Origin: Methylocapsa sp. S129
GTDB lineage: Bacteria > Pseudomonadota > Alphaproteobacteria > Rhizobiales > Beijerinckiaceae
NCBI RefSeq assembly: GCF_009765995.1
Contig: NZ_LMUI01000046.1
Span: 1-64,000, forward strand
Length of the DNA: 64,000 nt
Direction of reading: 5' to 3'
Under the pieces are notes generated by a model. The model saw only the letters and a program-made list of their open reading frames with translations. It made no database searches and was not told the origin of the DNA. Both the position numbers and the translations under genes were made by a program. Positions 42,618 to 51,419 of the stretch are shown here, one piece after another; the first letter of the stretch is position 1; each line of letters begins with the position of its first letter.

Positions 42618-43619
42618 TTAGCGCGGCACCCGCAGGAGACCAGGGATATGGCGGATGGTCGTCGCGAGGACGATGACGCCGGCCTGGACGAGCAGTTGGA
42701 AGGCGGTCCCAGCCCCAAGCGCCAGCACCATCATGCCTAGTTGCGTCATGAAGATCGCGGCGACACCAGAAGCGATGACGCTTCCACGGCCGCCAGTGAA
42801 GGGCGTGCCTCCTACCACGACCGCGGCGATGCCTGGCAGGAGATAGTCGTTGCCCGCAACCTGCGAAGCCGAGCCAATGAAGCCCGCGTAGAGCATCCCC
42901 GCGACAGCGAAGCAGAGCGCAGCGGCGGCATATGTCCCAACCTGATACCGCAGGACGCCGATGCCGGCGGCGCGCGCGCTTCTCTGATTTGCTCCAACGG
43001 CGATGAACTGGCGGCCGATGAGGGTGCGTGTGGAGACGAAAGCGGCGAAGGCGACGAACACGAGGGACAGAAAAAGTGTATACGGCACGCCAAACAGCCG
43101 CTCGTGAGAGAAGTCCTCCAGCGCCTTAGGCACGGTCATCGGACTACCTCCGGACAGTGTCTGGATAGCTCCAAGAAGAAGAGCGTTGGTCGCCAGAGTG
43201 GCCACTATCGGCATGATGTTCAGGCGAGCTATCAATAGACCATTCACGGCGCCACAAATCGCACAGACAATCAGCGTCAGGACGACTGCCAGGAAGATGG
43301 AACCTGTCGAAAAGCCCAGCTGGGCGACAAGGATGCCGCTGAGGCTCATGAGGCCCGCGCTCGACAGGTCGAGGCCGCGCTGCTGGATGACAATTGTCTG
43401 TCCGATCGCAACGATGGCCAGCATCGCGGCAAAAGGAAGCATGGCGACGATCGACGTAAAGCGGACGGTCCCGGGGGCCACTATGGCGCTGATCCCGAAA
43501 AGAGCACTGGTGGCGATCCAAATCCAGCCGAACTCCCCTGTTGACAACCGCCCTTTCATTTTTGCTACACCGCTTTCTGCAGAGGTTGGCACGGCTTGAT
43601 TGGCTAAAACGTCGCTCAT
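42618..43619 (-). CDS. Sugar ABC transporter permease (RbsC-like)
   Basis: 333-aa inner-membrane permease with about eight to ten hydrophobic segments. Family motifs: IGQTIVIQQRGLDLSSAGLM, NGLLIARLNIMPIVATLATN, and IAAVVVGGTPFTGGRGSVIA. It starts at ATG 43619, overlapping the stop of the fused ATPase-permease. It is the second permease of a transporter that already has one fused to the ATPase, so the channel is probably a heterodimer. Confidence 0.9.
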   Translation of the reverse strand: MSDVLANQAVPTSAESGVAKMKGRLSTGEFGWIWIATSALFGISAIVAPGTVRFTSIVAMLPFAAMLAIVAIGQTIVIQQRGLDLSSAGLMSLSGILVAQLGFSTGSIFLAVVLTLIVCAICGAVNGLLIARLNIMPIVATLATNALLLGAIQTLSGGSPMTVPKALEDFSHERLFGVPYTLFLSLVFVAFAAFVSTRTLIGRQFIAVGANQRSARAAGIGVLRYQVGTYAAAALCFAVAGMLYAGFIGSASQVAGNDYLLPGIAAVVVGGTPFTGGRGSVIASGVAAIFMTQLGMMVLALGAGTAFQLLVQAGVIVLATTIRHIPGLLRVPR

Positions 43620-46090
43620 GCTGCCACCGCCATCTGTCTGCTCTTGGAATAGAGGGACACCGCGATGATGATCATCGTGCCAAGCAGATACGATTGCCAA
43701 GCTTGATCAAGGCCGAGGAACGTTGTGACCGTGTTGACCTGGATGATGAAGATTGCCCCCAGGAGAGCGCCGATGAAGGACCCTCGCCCGCCGAATAGGC
43801 TCGTTCCACCGATGACGACAGCAGCGATGCTACCGAGGGTGTAATTCAGGCCGGCGCGCGGATCACCGATTCCGACCTGCTCGATCATTGCGACGGCTGC
43901 CATGAACGCGAGAAGCGAGCATCCGAGGTAGGCGACCAGTCTGGTTTTGGCGGGAACAATACCAGCTACGCGCGCGGCTTCCTGCCGAGACCCGAGGCCA
44001 CGGAACGTGAAGCCGAGCCGATGGCGGAAGAGAATGAATTCGAGGACGAAGCCGACCAGCACTGCGGTTACGAAGGTCAGCGGAATGCCGCCAAAGCGCT
44101 CGCCGATCAGGCTGAGAATTTCCCCATCGATGCTGCCATCGGGAGCAGGACGCAGGATCAGCGACACCGCCTGAACTCCCATGAAGGTCGCGAGCGTCGC
44201 AATCATCGGATGGAGCTTAAACGGTTCTACGAGGAGCCAGTTCAGGACCCCGATCGACAGCGCCGCCGCTAGCATGAAGACCCAGCCCATCGCATGGACC
44301 TCTAACCCGGCGTCCTGGACGAGATAGAATGACCCCACAACCTGGACCAAGCCCATAGCCGGACCAATTGAAAGATCGATACCACCGACGAGCAGAAGGA
44401 TTTGCTGGGCATAGGCGGCCAGCGCAAGAGTGCCGACCAGAACCAGCATGCCCGATATGTTTCTCATCGAGAGGTAGAACTCATTCTGCGAGGCGGCGAC
44501 TGCGCCCATCAGAAGGATAGCGAGGCCGATCATCACGAGTGGCGCGGCGTCTCCTGCGGCCCATCGCCAGAAACCGCTCGCCATGCGTTCCGACCTTGTT
44601 CTGACCGAGGTCGACTTCAGTGCAGCGCCCGTAATGGCGTTTTCGACGACTTCATCACCGCTCAGCGTCTTGACGACGCTGCCCCGTGAGAAAACGACCA
44701 CGCGGTCACAGAGACCTGCGATCTCCGCGGCGTCCGAGGACATGACGATGATCGCCATCCCCTTCTTCGCGTTCTCCCGCAATATCTTGTAGATTTCAGC
44801 GCGGGCCCCGACATCGACGCCCTGTGTCGGCTCATCGACGAGCAGAACGGTCGGATCACTGGCGAGCACGCTGGCAAGTGCGAGCTTCTGCTGATTGCCG
44901 CCGGAGAGCGACGCAATCGGCGTTTCGGTGCTGGGCGTCTTGATCGCGAACTGGCGGATCGCCTGCGCGGTGCGGTTCGTTTCGTGTCCCGTGTTGACCA
45001 CCATGGAATAGGTATCTTTCCACGCGCTGCGCGAGGAGAAATTCTCGCGGCACGTAAGGTCCGCGAAAATGCCTTCCCGATGGCGGTCGCCGGGCAGATA
45101 GCTGATGCCGTTACCCATGGCGGCGATCGGTGACGTCACCCGGACGGCCCGCCCATCCACCAAGACATCGCCGGATTTGATCTTGTTCAGACCGGCTAAG
45201 GCACGGATGAACTCATGCTGGCCGTTGTCGCTGATACCTGCAAGGCCGAGAATCTCGCCGCGCCGCAAGCTTAGCGTGACGCTGTTGAAACCCTTGCCGG
45301 CCAGTTCCCTGACGGAGAAAACCTCACCTTCGAATACGGTCTCCTTCTCCGGGAACTCTCGCTCGAGGTCGGTGCCCACGATGAGGTGGATGATGGCGTC
45401 CTCGCTCAGAGACCTAGCGGAATACGTGCCTTGGCTCTGCCCGTCCCGGAGCACCGTAAGGCGATCGGCGACAAGCTGCACCTCTCGAATTCGGTGAGAG
45501 ATGTAGACGACAGCGGCGTTGCGGGCGGTCACATCCTTGATGCGGGCGAACAGGCGCTCCATGTCTTCGGCGGCGAGATGTTCGGTCGGCTCGTCAAGGA
45601 TCAGGACTTTCGGTTCACCGGCAAGGGCCTTGACGATTTCGACGATGAACCGCTGCTCGGGGTTGAGCGTGTCGACGCGGTCGGAAGGCTTGACGGTGAT
45701 GTTCTCGTTCCATCGGCATAGAACCTGAGCCGACCAGCGCGAAAGATCGCCGATGGCTGGGCGTGCGCCTTCGCGCACGCCCAGATAAAGGTTCTCGGCG
45801 ACGGTGAGATCCGGCATGAGAGCCGGCTCCTGCCTGACGATGGCGATCCCCAGCGCTCGCGCCCTTTCTGGATCGCCACTCATCACTTCGCCGTCGATCG
45901 TGACAGTGCCTTCGTCGGCGCGGAGCGCTCCCGAAGCCACTGCCATAAGAGTAGACTTCCCAGCTCCGTTCTCGCCGACCAGTCCGTGGACTTCGCCCGC
46001 CAGGACATCGAACGTCACGTTGTCCAGGGCCTTCACCCCAGGAAAGGTCTTCGATATCTCCGAGACTGCCAGGAGAGTGGAGCTGCTCAT
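43616..46090 (-). CDS. Fused sugar ABC ATPase (RbsA-like) and permease (RbsC-like)
   Basis: 824-aa fusion. Residues 1-245 are the first nucleotide-binding domain (Walker A GENGAGKST at 39-47, LILDEPTEHL Walker B). Residues about 250-500 are the second (LSGGNQQKLALASVLASDPT, VLLVDEPTQGVD). From about 520 to 824 it is a polytopic permease (ILLLVGGIDLSIGPAMGLVQ; ATLATFMGVQAVSLILRPAP; GGTSLFGGRGSFIGALLGAI). In most systems these are separate genes. The start at 46090 is where family sequence begins; the preceding in-frame codons belong to the 3' end of the binding-protein gene. Confidence 0.88.
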   Translation of the reverse strand: MSSSTLLAVSEISKTFPGVKALDNVTFDVLAGEVHGLVGENGAGKSTLMAVASGALRADEGTVTIDGEVMSGDPERARALGIAIVRQEPALMPDLTVAENLYLGVREGARPAIGDLSRWSAQVLCRWNENITVKPSDRVDTLNPEQRFIVEIVKALAGEPKVLILDEPTEHLAAEDMERLFARIKDVTARNAAVVYISHRIREVQLVADRLTVLRDGQSQGTYSARSLSEDAIIHLIVGTDLEREFPEKETVFEGEVFSVRELAGKGFNSVTLSLRRGEILGLAGISDNGQHEFIRALAGLNKIKSGDVLVDGRAVRVTSPIAAMGNGISYLPGDRHREGIFADLTCRENFSSRSAWKDTYSMVVNTGHETNRTAQAIRQFAIKTPSTETPIASLSGGNQQKLALASVLASDPTVLLVDEPTQGVDVGARAEIYKILRENAKKGMAIIVMSSDAAEIAGLCDRVVVFSRGSVVKTLSGDEVVENAITGAALKSTSVRTRSERMASGFWRWAAGDAAPLVMIGLAILLMGAVAASQNEFYLSMRNISGMLVLVGTLALAAYAQQILLLVGGIDLSIGPAMGLVQVVGSFYLVQDAGLEVHAMGWVFMLAAALSIGVLNWLLVEPFKLHPMIATLATFMGVQAVSLILRPAPDGSIDGEILSLIGERFGGIPLTFVTAVLVGFVLEFILFRHRLGFTFRGLGSRQEAARVAGIVPAKTRLVAYLGCSLLAFMAAVAMIEQVGIGDPRAGLNYTLGSIAAVVIGGTSLFGGRGSFIGALLGAIFIIQVNTVTTFLGLDQAWQSYLLGTMIIIAVSLYSKSRQMAVAA

Positions 46091-46104
46091 CTCAATCCGT
46101 GCCG

Positions 46105-47217
46105 CTACTTGTTGAAGAGAGCGTGGAGCGTTGCCTCCGGCAGGCCCGACGACAGGTCGGCATCCGGAGGCGCGTTGGTATCGCACTTCGGGTCGAGGCC
46201 GGTTTCGCTGTTAGCATAGATGAATGGGACAACAGCCGACGGTTCCTTGTTTTCGATGCCCTGGAAGGCGGCAACTGCGGACCGGACAGCAAAGCGAACG
46301 GTGTTGGTCGTACCGTCAAGCGTTAAATATTTCCAGGCTTTGCCGTCTTTCTTGGCGCTCACGTATTTGCAGTTGAGTTCGTTGTTGCTTGCCAACGTTG
46401 CTTGGGCTGGGACCGGAAGGCCAGCCTGCTCGAACGCCTTGATGGCCGCGAGCGTCGTCACTCCGTAGTCCGACGCGATGCCATCGATCTGCGGATATTT
46501 GGCGATAAGGCCCGTAACAGCCTTCTGCGCCGTAGCCGGGTTCCAGTCGGTGACGATGTAGTTTTCGTCGAGCAGCTTCATCTCCGGATAGTTCTTTAGG
46601 CGTTCTTTAAAGCCGTTCATGAAGACCTTCGAGGACGCGGCGCCGGCAGTGCCGCCAAGCAGGACGACATTGCCCTTGCCATTCAGGGTCTTGCCAAGCC
46701 AATCCGCCCAAATGCCGCCCGTGTAGTGTTGATCCTGATAGGTATTGGCGGCGTAGTCCGTGCCAACCTTTCCCGAGAGGTGGGAGAAGTACGGCTCCAT
46801 CGTAACGCCGTCCTTGAATGCCTTCCGATATGCAGGGATGGCTGCATCGCCGAAGTCGGTGAGGGCAATAATGATATTCATGCCTTGGGCGACAAAGCTG
46901 TTGATGTCGCCGTTGTATTTTTGCTGGTCGCCGCCTGCGTCGGAATACTTCGTCGCGGTGACGTTCGGGCACTTCTTGATCTCGTCCTCGAACTCGGCGC
47001 GGGCAATCTTGCGCCAGGTATCAGCCCCGAAGCCGTCAATCAGAGCAACCTTCATCGGTTTCGTGCCGCAGAGCGGCGCTATGTCGGCTCGCTTATCCAT
47101 CGACACGACATCGTCGGCGTAGGCACCGATTGCCGACAAGGCGAAAGCAGCCATGGCGCAAAGGACTGCCGTCGCGCTGCGACGAATCTTGTTGGTCGTG
47201 AAATTTTCGTCTGCCAT
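46105..47217 (-). CDS. Sugar ABC transporter substrate-binding protein
   Basis: 370-aa periplasmic binding protein with a signal peptide (RRSATAVLCAMAAFALSAIG, cut near AYA). It has the peripla_BP fold of ribose/xylose-type transporters: MKVALIDGFGADTWRKIARA, GDINSFVAQGMNIIIALTDF, GNVVLLGGTAGAASSKVFMN, and YPQIDGIASDYGVTTLAAIK. GGAGGATCAA precedes the ATG. First gene of the importer operon; it points away from the IclR gene, which likely regulates it. Ligand unknown. Confidence 0.9.
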   Translation of the reverse strand: MADENFTTNKIRRSATAVLCAMAAFALSAIGAYADDVVSMDKRADIAPLCGTKPMKVALIDGFGADTWRKIARAEFEDEIKKCPNVTATKYSDAGGDQQKYNGDINSFVAQGMNIIIALTDFGDAAIPAYRKAFKDGVTMEPYFSHLSGKVGTDYAANTYQDQHYTGGIWADWLGKTLNGKGNVVLLGGTAGAASSKVFMNGFKERLKNYPEMKLLDENYIVTDWNPATAQKAVTGLIAKYPQIDGIASDYGVTTLAAIKAFEQAGLPVPAQATLASNNELNCKYVSAKKDGKAWKYLTLDGTTNTVRFAVRSAVAAFQGIENKEPSAVVPFIYANSETGLDPKCDTNAPPDADLSSGLPEATLHALFNK

Positions 47218-47371
47218 TTGATCCTCCGCGGGCCCGAAAACCTCACATGCCGGGAGCGCTGACAGAGGTTGCCGGTGTGCCATCGTGGCGTCGGCATTAG
47301 CTGCTCTCTGAAATCCCTGCGCCAGTTCGTGGGTTTCTGCGTCCCATAGCTAAAGTTCCCCAACCTGATGT

Positions 47372-47390
47372 TGGTGTATGCAATTCACCA
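47372..47390. promoter_or_regulatory. Palindrome between transporter operon and IclR gene
   Basis: TGGTG-TATGCAATT-CACCA, 5-bp arms, in the 300-bp gap between the divergent importer operon and the first IclR gene. AT-rich sequence follows. Plausible IclR operator by position and symmetry only. Confidence 0.35.
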
Positions 47391-47517
47391 TTAGCAAATC
47401 GATATGTCAATAAAAAATTTAAGATTACGCACTTGCTCCTCCTGCCCCCTTCGGCGCTTGTCAGCAGCTCTTGTGGCGTACAGAACGGGATTATTAGAGG
47501 GTTCGGGAGGCACGCCG

Positions 47518-48279
47518 ATGGCATCTGGAGCGCGGGGGATTCAATCGATCGAGGTTGGAGGAGCGATTCTGGAAGCCTTAGTGGTGACGCAAAAGCCGGT
47601 CACCCTTAGGGACCTCGCCGTCATGGCCAACATGGCTCCGGCTCAGGTGCACGCATATCTTACGAGCCTCCGGCGAATCGACCTGGTGGAGCAGGATGCT
47701 CAAACAGGCCTGTATTCAATAGGGCCGTTTGCATTGAGGTTGGGTTTGGGGCGAATCCACAGCCATCCCACCCTCGATGAGGTTAGCAAGGTACTTGCCC
47801 CGCTCTCGGCCGAGACCGGCCTGATGACGGTCATGGCAGTGTGGGGGCCGCAAGGGCCGACAGTCGTTCAAACCCAGGAAGGCTCCACGTCGCTGAACCT
47901 CAATATCCGCATGGGCACATTGTTCTCGCTTGTTGGGACGGCGACTGGCTGGACCTTCGCTGCGTTCAAGAAAGGCGATGACGTCATAAAACGCCTCAAA
48001 TTCGAACTGAGAAGTTCCAACAAGACGCTATTGGCGAAGCCCTCGGAAGCAAAAGCGATTTTCGAGAAGGCAGTGAAGGCGACCCGGGAGCGAGGTTATG
48101 GGGAGATAGCGGGTGGCGCGATTCCAAACATCAATGCCGTTTCGGTACCGGTATTCGACGGTGCTGGCGAACTGGCAGCGGTAATAACAATGATCGGGAC
48201 CAGCGAAACTATGGATCTGAACGGCAGCAATCCTGCCATACAGCGCGTTCTTGCGATCGCGAAAACCCTGAGTAAATGA
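47518..48279 (+). CDS. IclR-family regulator 1
   Basis: 253-aa IclR protein. The winged HTH (GIQSIEVGGAILEALVVTQK; LAVMANMAPAQVHAYLTSLR) is followed by the IclR effector domain (MTVMAVWGPQGPTVVQTQEG...). The ATG at 47518 follows GGGAGGC. It is divergent from the sugar-type ABC operon and therefore its likely regulator. It is a clear paralogue of the next gene, with the same SIEVG...LL.AL start and MAPAQ/IAPAQAHAYL recognition helix. Confidence 0.9.
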   Translation: MASGARGIQSIEVGGAILEALVVTQKPVTLRDLAVMANMAPAQVHAYLTSLRRIDLVEQDAQTGLYSIGPFALRLGLGRIHSHPTLDEVSKVLAPLSAETGLMTVMAVWGPQGPTVVQTQEGSTSLNLNIRMGTLFSLVGTATGWTFAAFKKGDDVIKRLKFELRSSNKTLLAKPSEAKAIFEKAVKATRERGYGEIAGGAIPNINAVSVPVFDGAGELAAVITMIGTSETMDLNGSNPAIQRVLAIAKTLSK

Positions 48280-48505
48280 ATTAGGCGACCTCGCAGCTGG
48301 TGTCTTGATCGCCCGAAGCCCTTCAGATGGACAAAGTCCGCCACCGACCTTCTCGCCTCAATCGAGCGATTCTGCCTTGCAATCCTCAAAACCGCTTACC
48401 AACAGGCCAAAATCGCCGGAACCTCGGAATCACGATACGAGCGAATTGTTTCGTCCAAAACAAATGATACAAAGCTAAAGAAATGCGGAGGTGCCGCAAG
48501 CGGAT

Positions 48506-49333
48506 ATGGATATGAAACCTGACGGACGTGGTGTGCAATCAATCGAAGTCGGAGCGCGCCTTCTCAATGCCCTTGTGACCGAGGGCGAGCCGATGATGCT
48601 CAAGGACCTCGCCAAGCAGGCGGGGATAGCCCCGGCACAGGCTCATGCCTACCTCGTCAGCTTCCGGAAGCAAGGTTTGATCGAGCAAGAAGCCCAGGCC
48701 GGTCAATACCGGCTGGGACCATTCGCACTCGAGCTCGGCATTACGCGGATGCGCAGCTTCGATCCCCTGCGCATGGCGACTGAAGGGGCAATCAACCTCG
48801 CCACAGAAACAGGGATGACGGTTGCCGTCGTCACCTGGGGTTCATTCGGCCCAACGGTCATCCAGGTTCACGAAAGGGGCGATCAGATCAACATGAATAC
48901 TCGTGCAGGGACGGTTTGTTCCGTCAGCGGCACCGCCAGCGGCCGGGTGTTCGCTGCCTTCATGCCGGAAGGCTTGATTCGCGAGTCCGTCAAGAACGAA
49001 CGCAAGGAAGACAACATGAGCCAGCGGATCGGCAAGTCCCAGTTTCTGTCCAAGACAACGATTGCAGAAATTAGGCGAAACGGCTTCGCCACCATCGAAG
49101 ATCGCCCGGTGCCGAGCCTTGGGGCGATTTCCGCGCCGGTCTTTGATCACGTCGGCCAGATGCAGCTGGCAATCACCCTCATTGGCCCGGAGAAAGTTCT
49201 CGACACCTCGGTTGGAAGCCCGTTCGTCGAGGCGTTGCTGTCGGCGACGAACGCTCTCTCCTATCAGCTTGGCTTCGATGCTCGGCATACCAAACCCGGC
49301 GGAACGGCAATTGGCGCGATAAATCGCGATTAG
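48506..49333 (+). CDS. IclR-family regulator 2
   Basis: 275-aa IclR protein. The HTH reads GVQSIEVGARLLNALVTEGE; LAKQAGIAPAQAHAYLVSFR; the effector domain reads MTVAVVTWGSFGPTVIQVHE. It lies upstream of and co-directional with the Co-type nitrile hydratase genes, so it may control them. Start uncertain: ATG 48506 has GGAGG 14 nt upstream; a GTG at 48491 overlaps that site and is less likely; ATG 48512 is also possible. Confidence 0.87.
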   Translation: MDMKPDGRGVQSIEVGARLLNALVTEGEPMMLKDLAKQAGIAPAQAHAYLVSFRKQGLIEQEAQAGQYRLGPFALELGITRMRSFDPLRMATEGAINLATETGMTVAVVTWGSFGPTVIQVHERGDQINMNTRAGTVCSVSGTASGRVFAAFMPEGLIRESVKNERKEDNMSQRIGKSQFLSKTTIAEIRRNGFATIEDRPVPSLGAISAPVFDHVGQMQLAITLIGPEKVLDTSVGSPFVEALLSATNALSYQLGFDARHTKPGGTAIGAINRD

Positions 49334-49617
49334 TCATTTGCTAATCCATTTTCCTTGAGATAATAGTCCTTCCAATTCATGATTGTCTGGAAGGCGAACC
49401 GGACGAGTTAGTTGGGCCCGCCGTGCTCCTCGAATCGTCAATGTCGAGCTAAGTGACCGGGTCGACACCCTTCATCGACGGAGGGTCTGGCAGATTAGCG
49501 CACGAGGCTAGCGGTTCGGTATTTACAAATCCATACACTGGGAGTTTCGTGCCACTCACATATGCGACCCAAAGAAAGCATGAAGAGCCACGGTCGCACA
49601 GAATGGGAAAACACAGA

Positions 49618-50259
49618 ATGACCCGCGAACACGATCATATTCACGCAGACGACGGCCACGACCACCATCACGCACCGCCCGAAGAGGTCGTTGTCCGGGT
49701 GAAGGCGCTTGAGAACTTGATGGTTTCGAAGGGCCTTGTCGACCCCGCCGCCATCGACGAAATCGTCGATCATTATGAGAACCGCATCGGCCCTCATGTC
49801 GGAGCGAAAGTCGTCGCGCGGGCATGGTCGGACGAAGCCTTCAAGCAACGACTGCTCGACAATCCGAATGGCGCCCTCGCAGAAATGGGTGTGTCGCGTC
49901 TCCAGGGCGAAGACATGGTCGTTGTCGAGAACACCGACGAAGTGCACAACATCCTCGTTTGCACGCTCTGCTCCTGCTATCCATGGAACGTGCTCGGCCT
50001 GCCGCCCGTCTGGTACAAGTCCACCCCTTATCGCTCTCGTATCGTCAAAGAACCTCGTGCCGTTCTCAGGGACGACTTCGGGGTCGCGGTTCCAGACAGC
50101 AAGGAAGTGCGTATCTGGGATGCGAACGCCGAATTGCGATACATGGTTCTGCCCCAGCGCCCGGTTGGCACCGAGAGCCTGACGGAGGAGCAGCTAGCCG
50201 AGCTGGTTACCAGAGACTCGATGCTCGGCGTCGGCCAGCCCAAAACCGCAGCGGCGTGA
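49618..50259 (+). CDS. Co-type nitrile hydratase alpha subunit
   Basis: 213-aa alpha subunit. Metal site V-C115-T-L-C118-S-C120-YPW; the Thr in CTLCSC is the mark of cobalt-type enzymes (Ser in iron-type). [18 protein letters not shown] and [11 protein letters not shown] are further family blocks. The His-rich N-terminus ([14 protein letters not shown]) is common in Co-type subunits and may hold metal. It hydrates nitriles to amides in the cytoplasm. The ATG at 49618 is chosen because the His-rich head follows; ATG 49603 is possible. Followed by beta, accessory and amidase genes in one operon. Confidence 0.92.
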   Translation: MTREHDHIHADDGHDHHHAPPEEVVVRVKALENLMVSKGLVDPAAIDEIVDHYENRIGPHVGAKVVARAWSDEAFKQRLLDNPNGALAEMGVSRLQGEDMVVVENTDEVHNILVCTLCSCYPWNVLGLPPVWYKSTPYRSRIVKEPRAVLRDDFGVAVPDSKEVRIWDANAELRYMVLPQRPVGTESLTEEQLAELVTRDSMLGVGQPKTAAA

Positions 50260-50268
50260 GGCGACGCG

Positions 50269-50955
50269 ATGAACGGCATACACGACTGCGGTGGCATCGA
50301 TGGTCTGGGGCACGTCACCGTCGAGAAGAACGAACGTGTCTTCCACGACGATTGGGAACGACGCATCTTCGGTTTGAACTGGGCCATAGGTATGAACGGT
50401 TGGTGGAACCAGGATGAATACCGGCACGCCATGGAGGACCGTCCCATGATGGACTACATGCGCGACACTTATTACGAAAAGTGGCTTTTCGGCATCGAGC
50501 GGTTGCTCGTCGAGAAGGGGGTATTTACGCGCGAGGATCTTCTGGCCGCCGGGGCTCTCGACACGCAGAGCCTTCCGGCAGGCGCCCAGCCCGCAATGAG
50601 CGTAGAGAAGGTGCCCGTGATCGTTCGCGACGGGTTCTCTTACAGACGCGATGAAGCGGCCGCGCCTCGATTTGTCGCTGGCGACCGAGTGCGAACTCGC
50701 AACATCAACATCAAGGGTCACACTCGTCTTCCCCGTTACGCGCGAGACAAGATCGGCATCATCGTCGTGGACAGAGGCGTGTTCTCCTTCAATGACAGCG
50801 CCGCCAACGAGGGCGAAGAGCGGCCGCAGCATGTCTACTCTGTTCGCTTCACCGCTCTGGAAGTGTGGGGCGAAAACGTCAGCCCAAAAGACACGCTTTG
50901 CCTTGATCTCTGGGACGAACACATGGACTTCGCAGCGGAGGGGACGAGCAAGTGA
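50269..50955 (+). CDS. Nitrile hydratase beta subunit (Co-type partner)
   Basis: 228-aa beta subunit beginning MNGIHDCGGIDGLGHVTVEK, the universal beta start. The helical N-terminal domain (HDDWERRIFGLNWAIG; YYEKWLFGIERLLVEKG) and the SH3-like C-terminal barrel (GDRVRTRNINIKGHTRLPRY; HVYSVRFTALEVWGE) are complete. Starts 9 nt after alpha and overlaps the accessory gene. Confidence 0.93.
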   Translation: MNGIHDCGGIDGLGHVTVEKNERVFHDDWERRIFGLNWAIGMNGWWNQDEYRHAMEDRPMMDYMRDTYYEKWLFGIERLLVEKGVFTREDLLAAGALDTQSLPAGAQPAMSVEKVPVIVRDGFSYRRDEAAAPRFVAGDRVRTRNINIKGHTRLPRYARDKIGIIVVDRGVFSFNDSAANEGEERPQHVYSVRFTALEVWGENVSPKDTLCLDLWDEHMDFAAEGTSK

Positions 50956-51335
50956 GCCTTCAGCTCTGCCTCAATGCCCCGCACATCCCGAAAGACAACG
51001 GCGATGTGATTTTCTCGGCACCGTGGGAAGCAAGGGCTTTTGCCCTGGTGGTCAAGCTCCACGATGCCGGCCACTTCTCCTGGAAGCAGTGGGTGGAGAC
51101 GTTCAGCGCGGAGGTGGCGCGCGCTGAGAATGTCGAGCACATCAGGGAGGGCTACACCGATGACTATTACGAATGCTGGCTGGCAGCGATGGAGAAGCTC
51201 CTCAAGCTGCAAGGCCTCATGACCGATGAGAGCCTCGAGGAGGAAATCCAGCGCACGCTGGAGAATTGGCCGCATCCGGATCACGTCGTCAAACGCGAAC
51301 CGATAGCCCGAGATCCTGCGAAGACTGGGGCCTGA
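50952..51335 (+). CDS. Nitrile hydratase accessory protein (P14K/NhlE-like)
   Basis: 127-aa protein resembling the N-terminal helical part of beta subunits (FSAPWEARAFALVVKLHDAG; SWKQWVETFSAEV; YYECWLAAMEKLL). Such proteins escort cobalt into the alpha subunit by a self-subunit-swapping mechanism in Co-type systems. GTG start overlapping the beta stop by 4 nt. Confidence 0.88.
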   Translation: MSLQLCLNAPHIPKDNGDVIFSAPWEARAFALVVKLHDAGHFSWKQWVETFSAEVARAENVEHIREGYTDDYYECWLAAMEKLLKLQGLMTDESLEEEIQRTLENWPHPDHVVKREPIARDPAKTGA

Positions 51336-51419
51336 GGAAGCGGATCGACCGTGCTCCAATGCGATTATTGAACGCGTTTGAGGTTGCTGCGCGGTTCTTT
51401 CGGCAACCACGGAGGATTT

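Noticed and set aside
49328-49346. GATTAG-n7-CTAATC inverted repeat at the stop of the second IclR gene
   Set aside because: Six-bp AT-rich arms and no T-run; too weak for a terminator or operator call.
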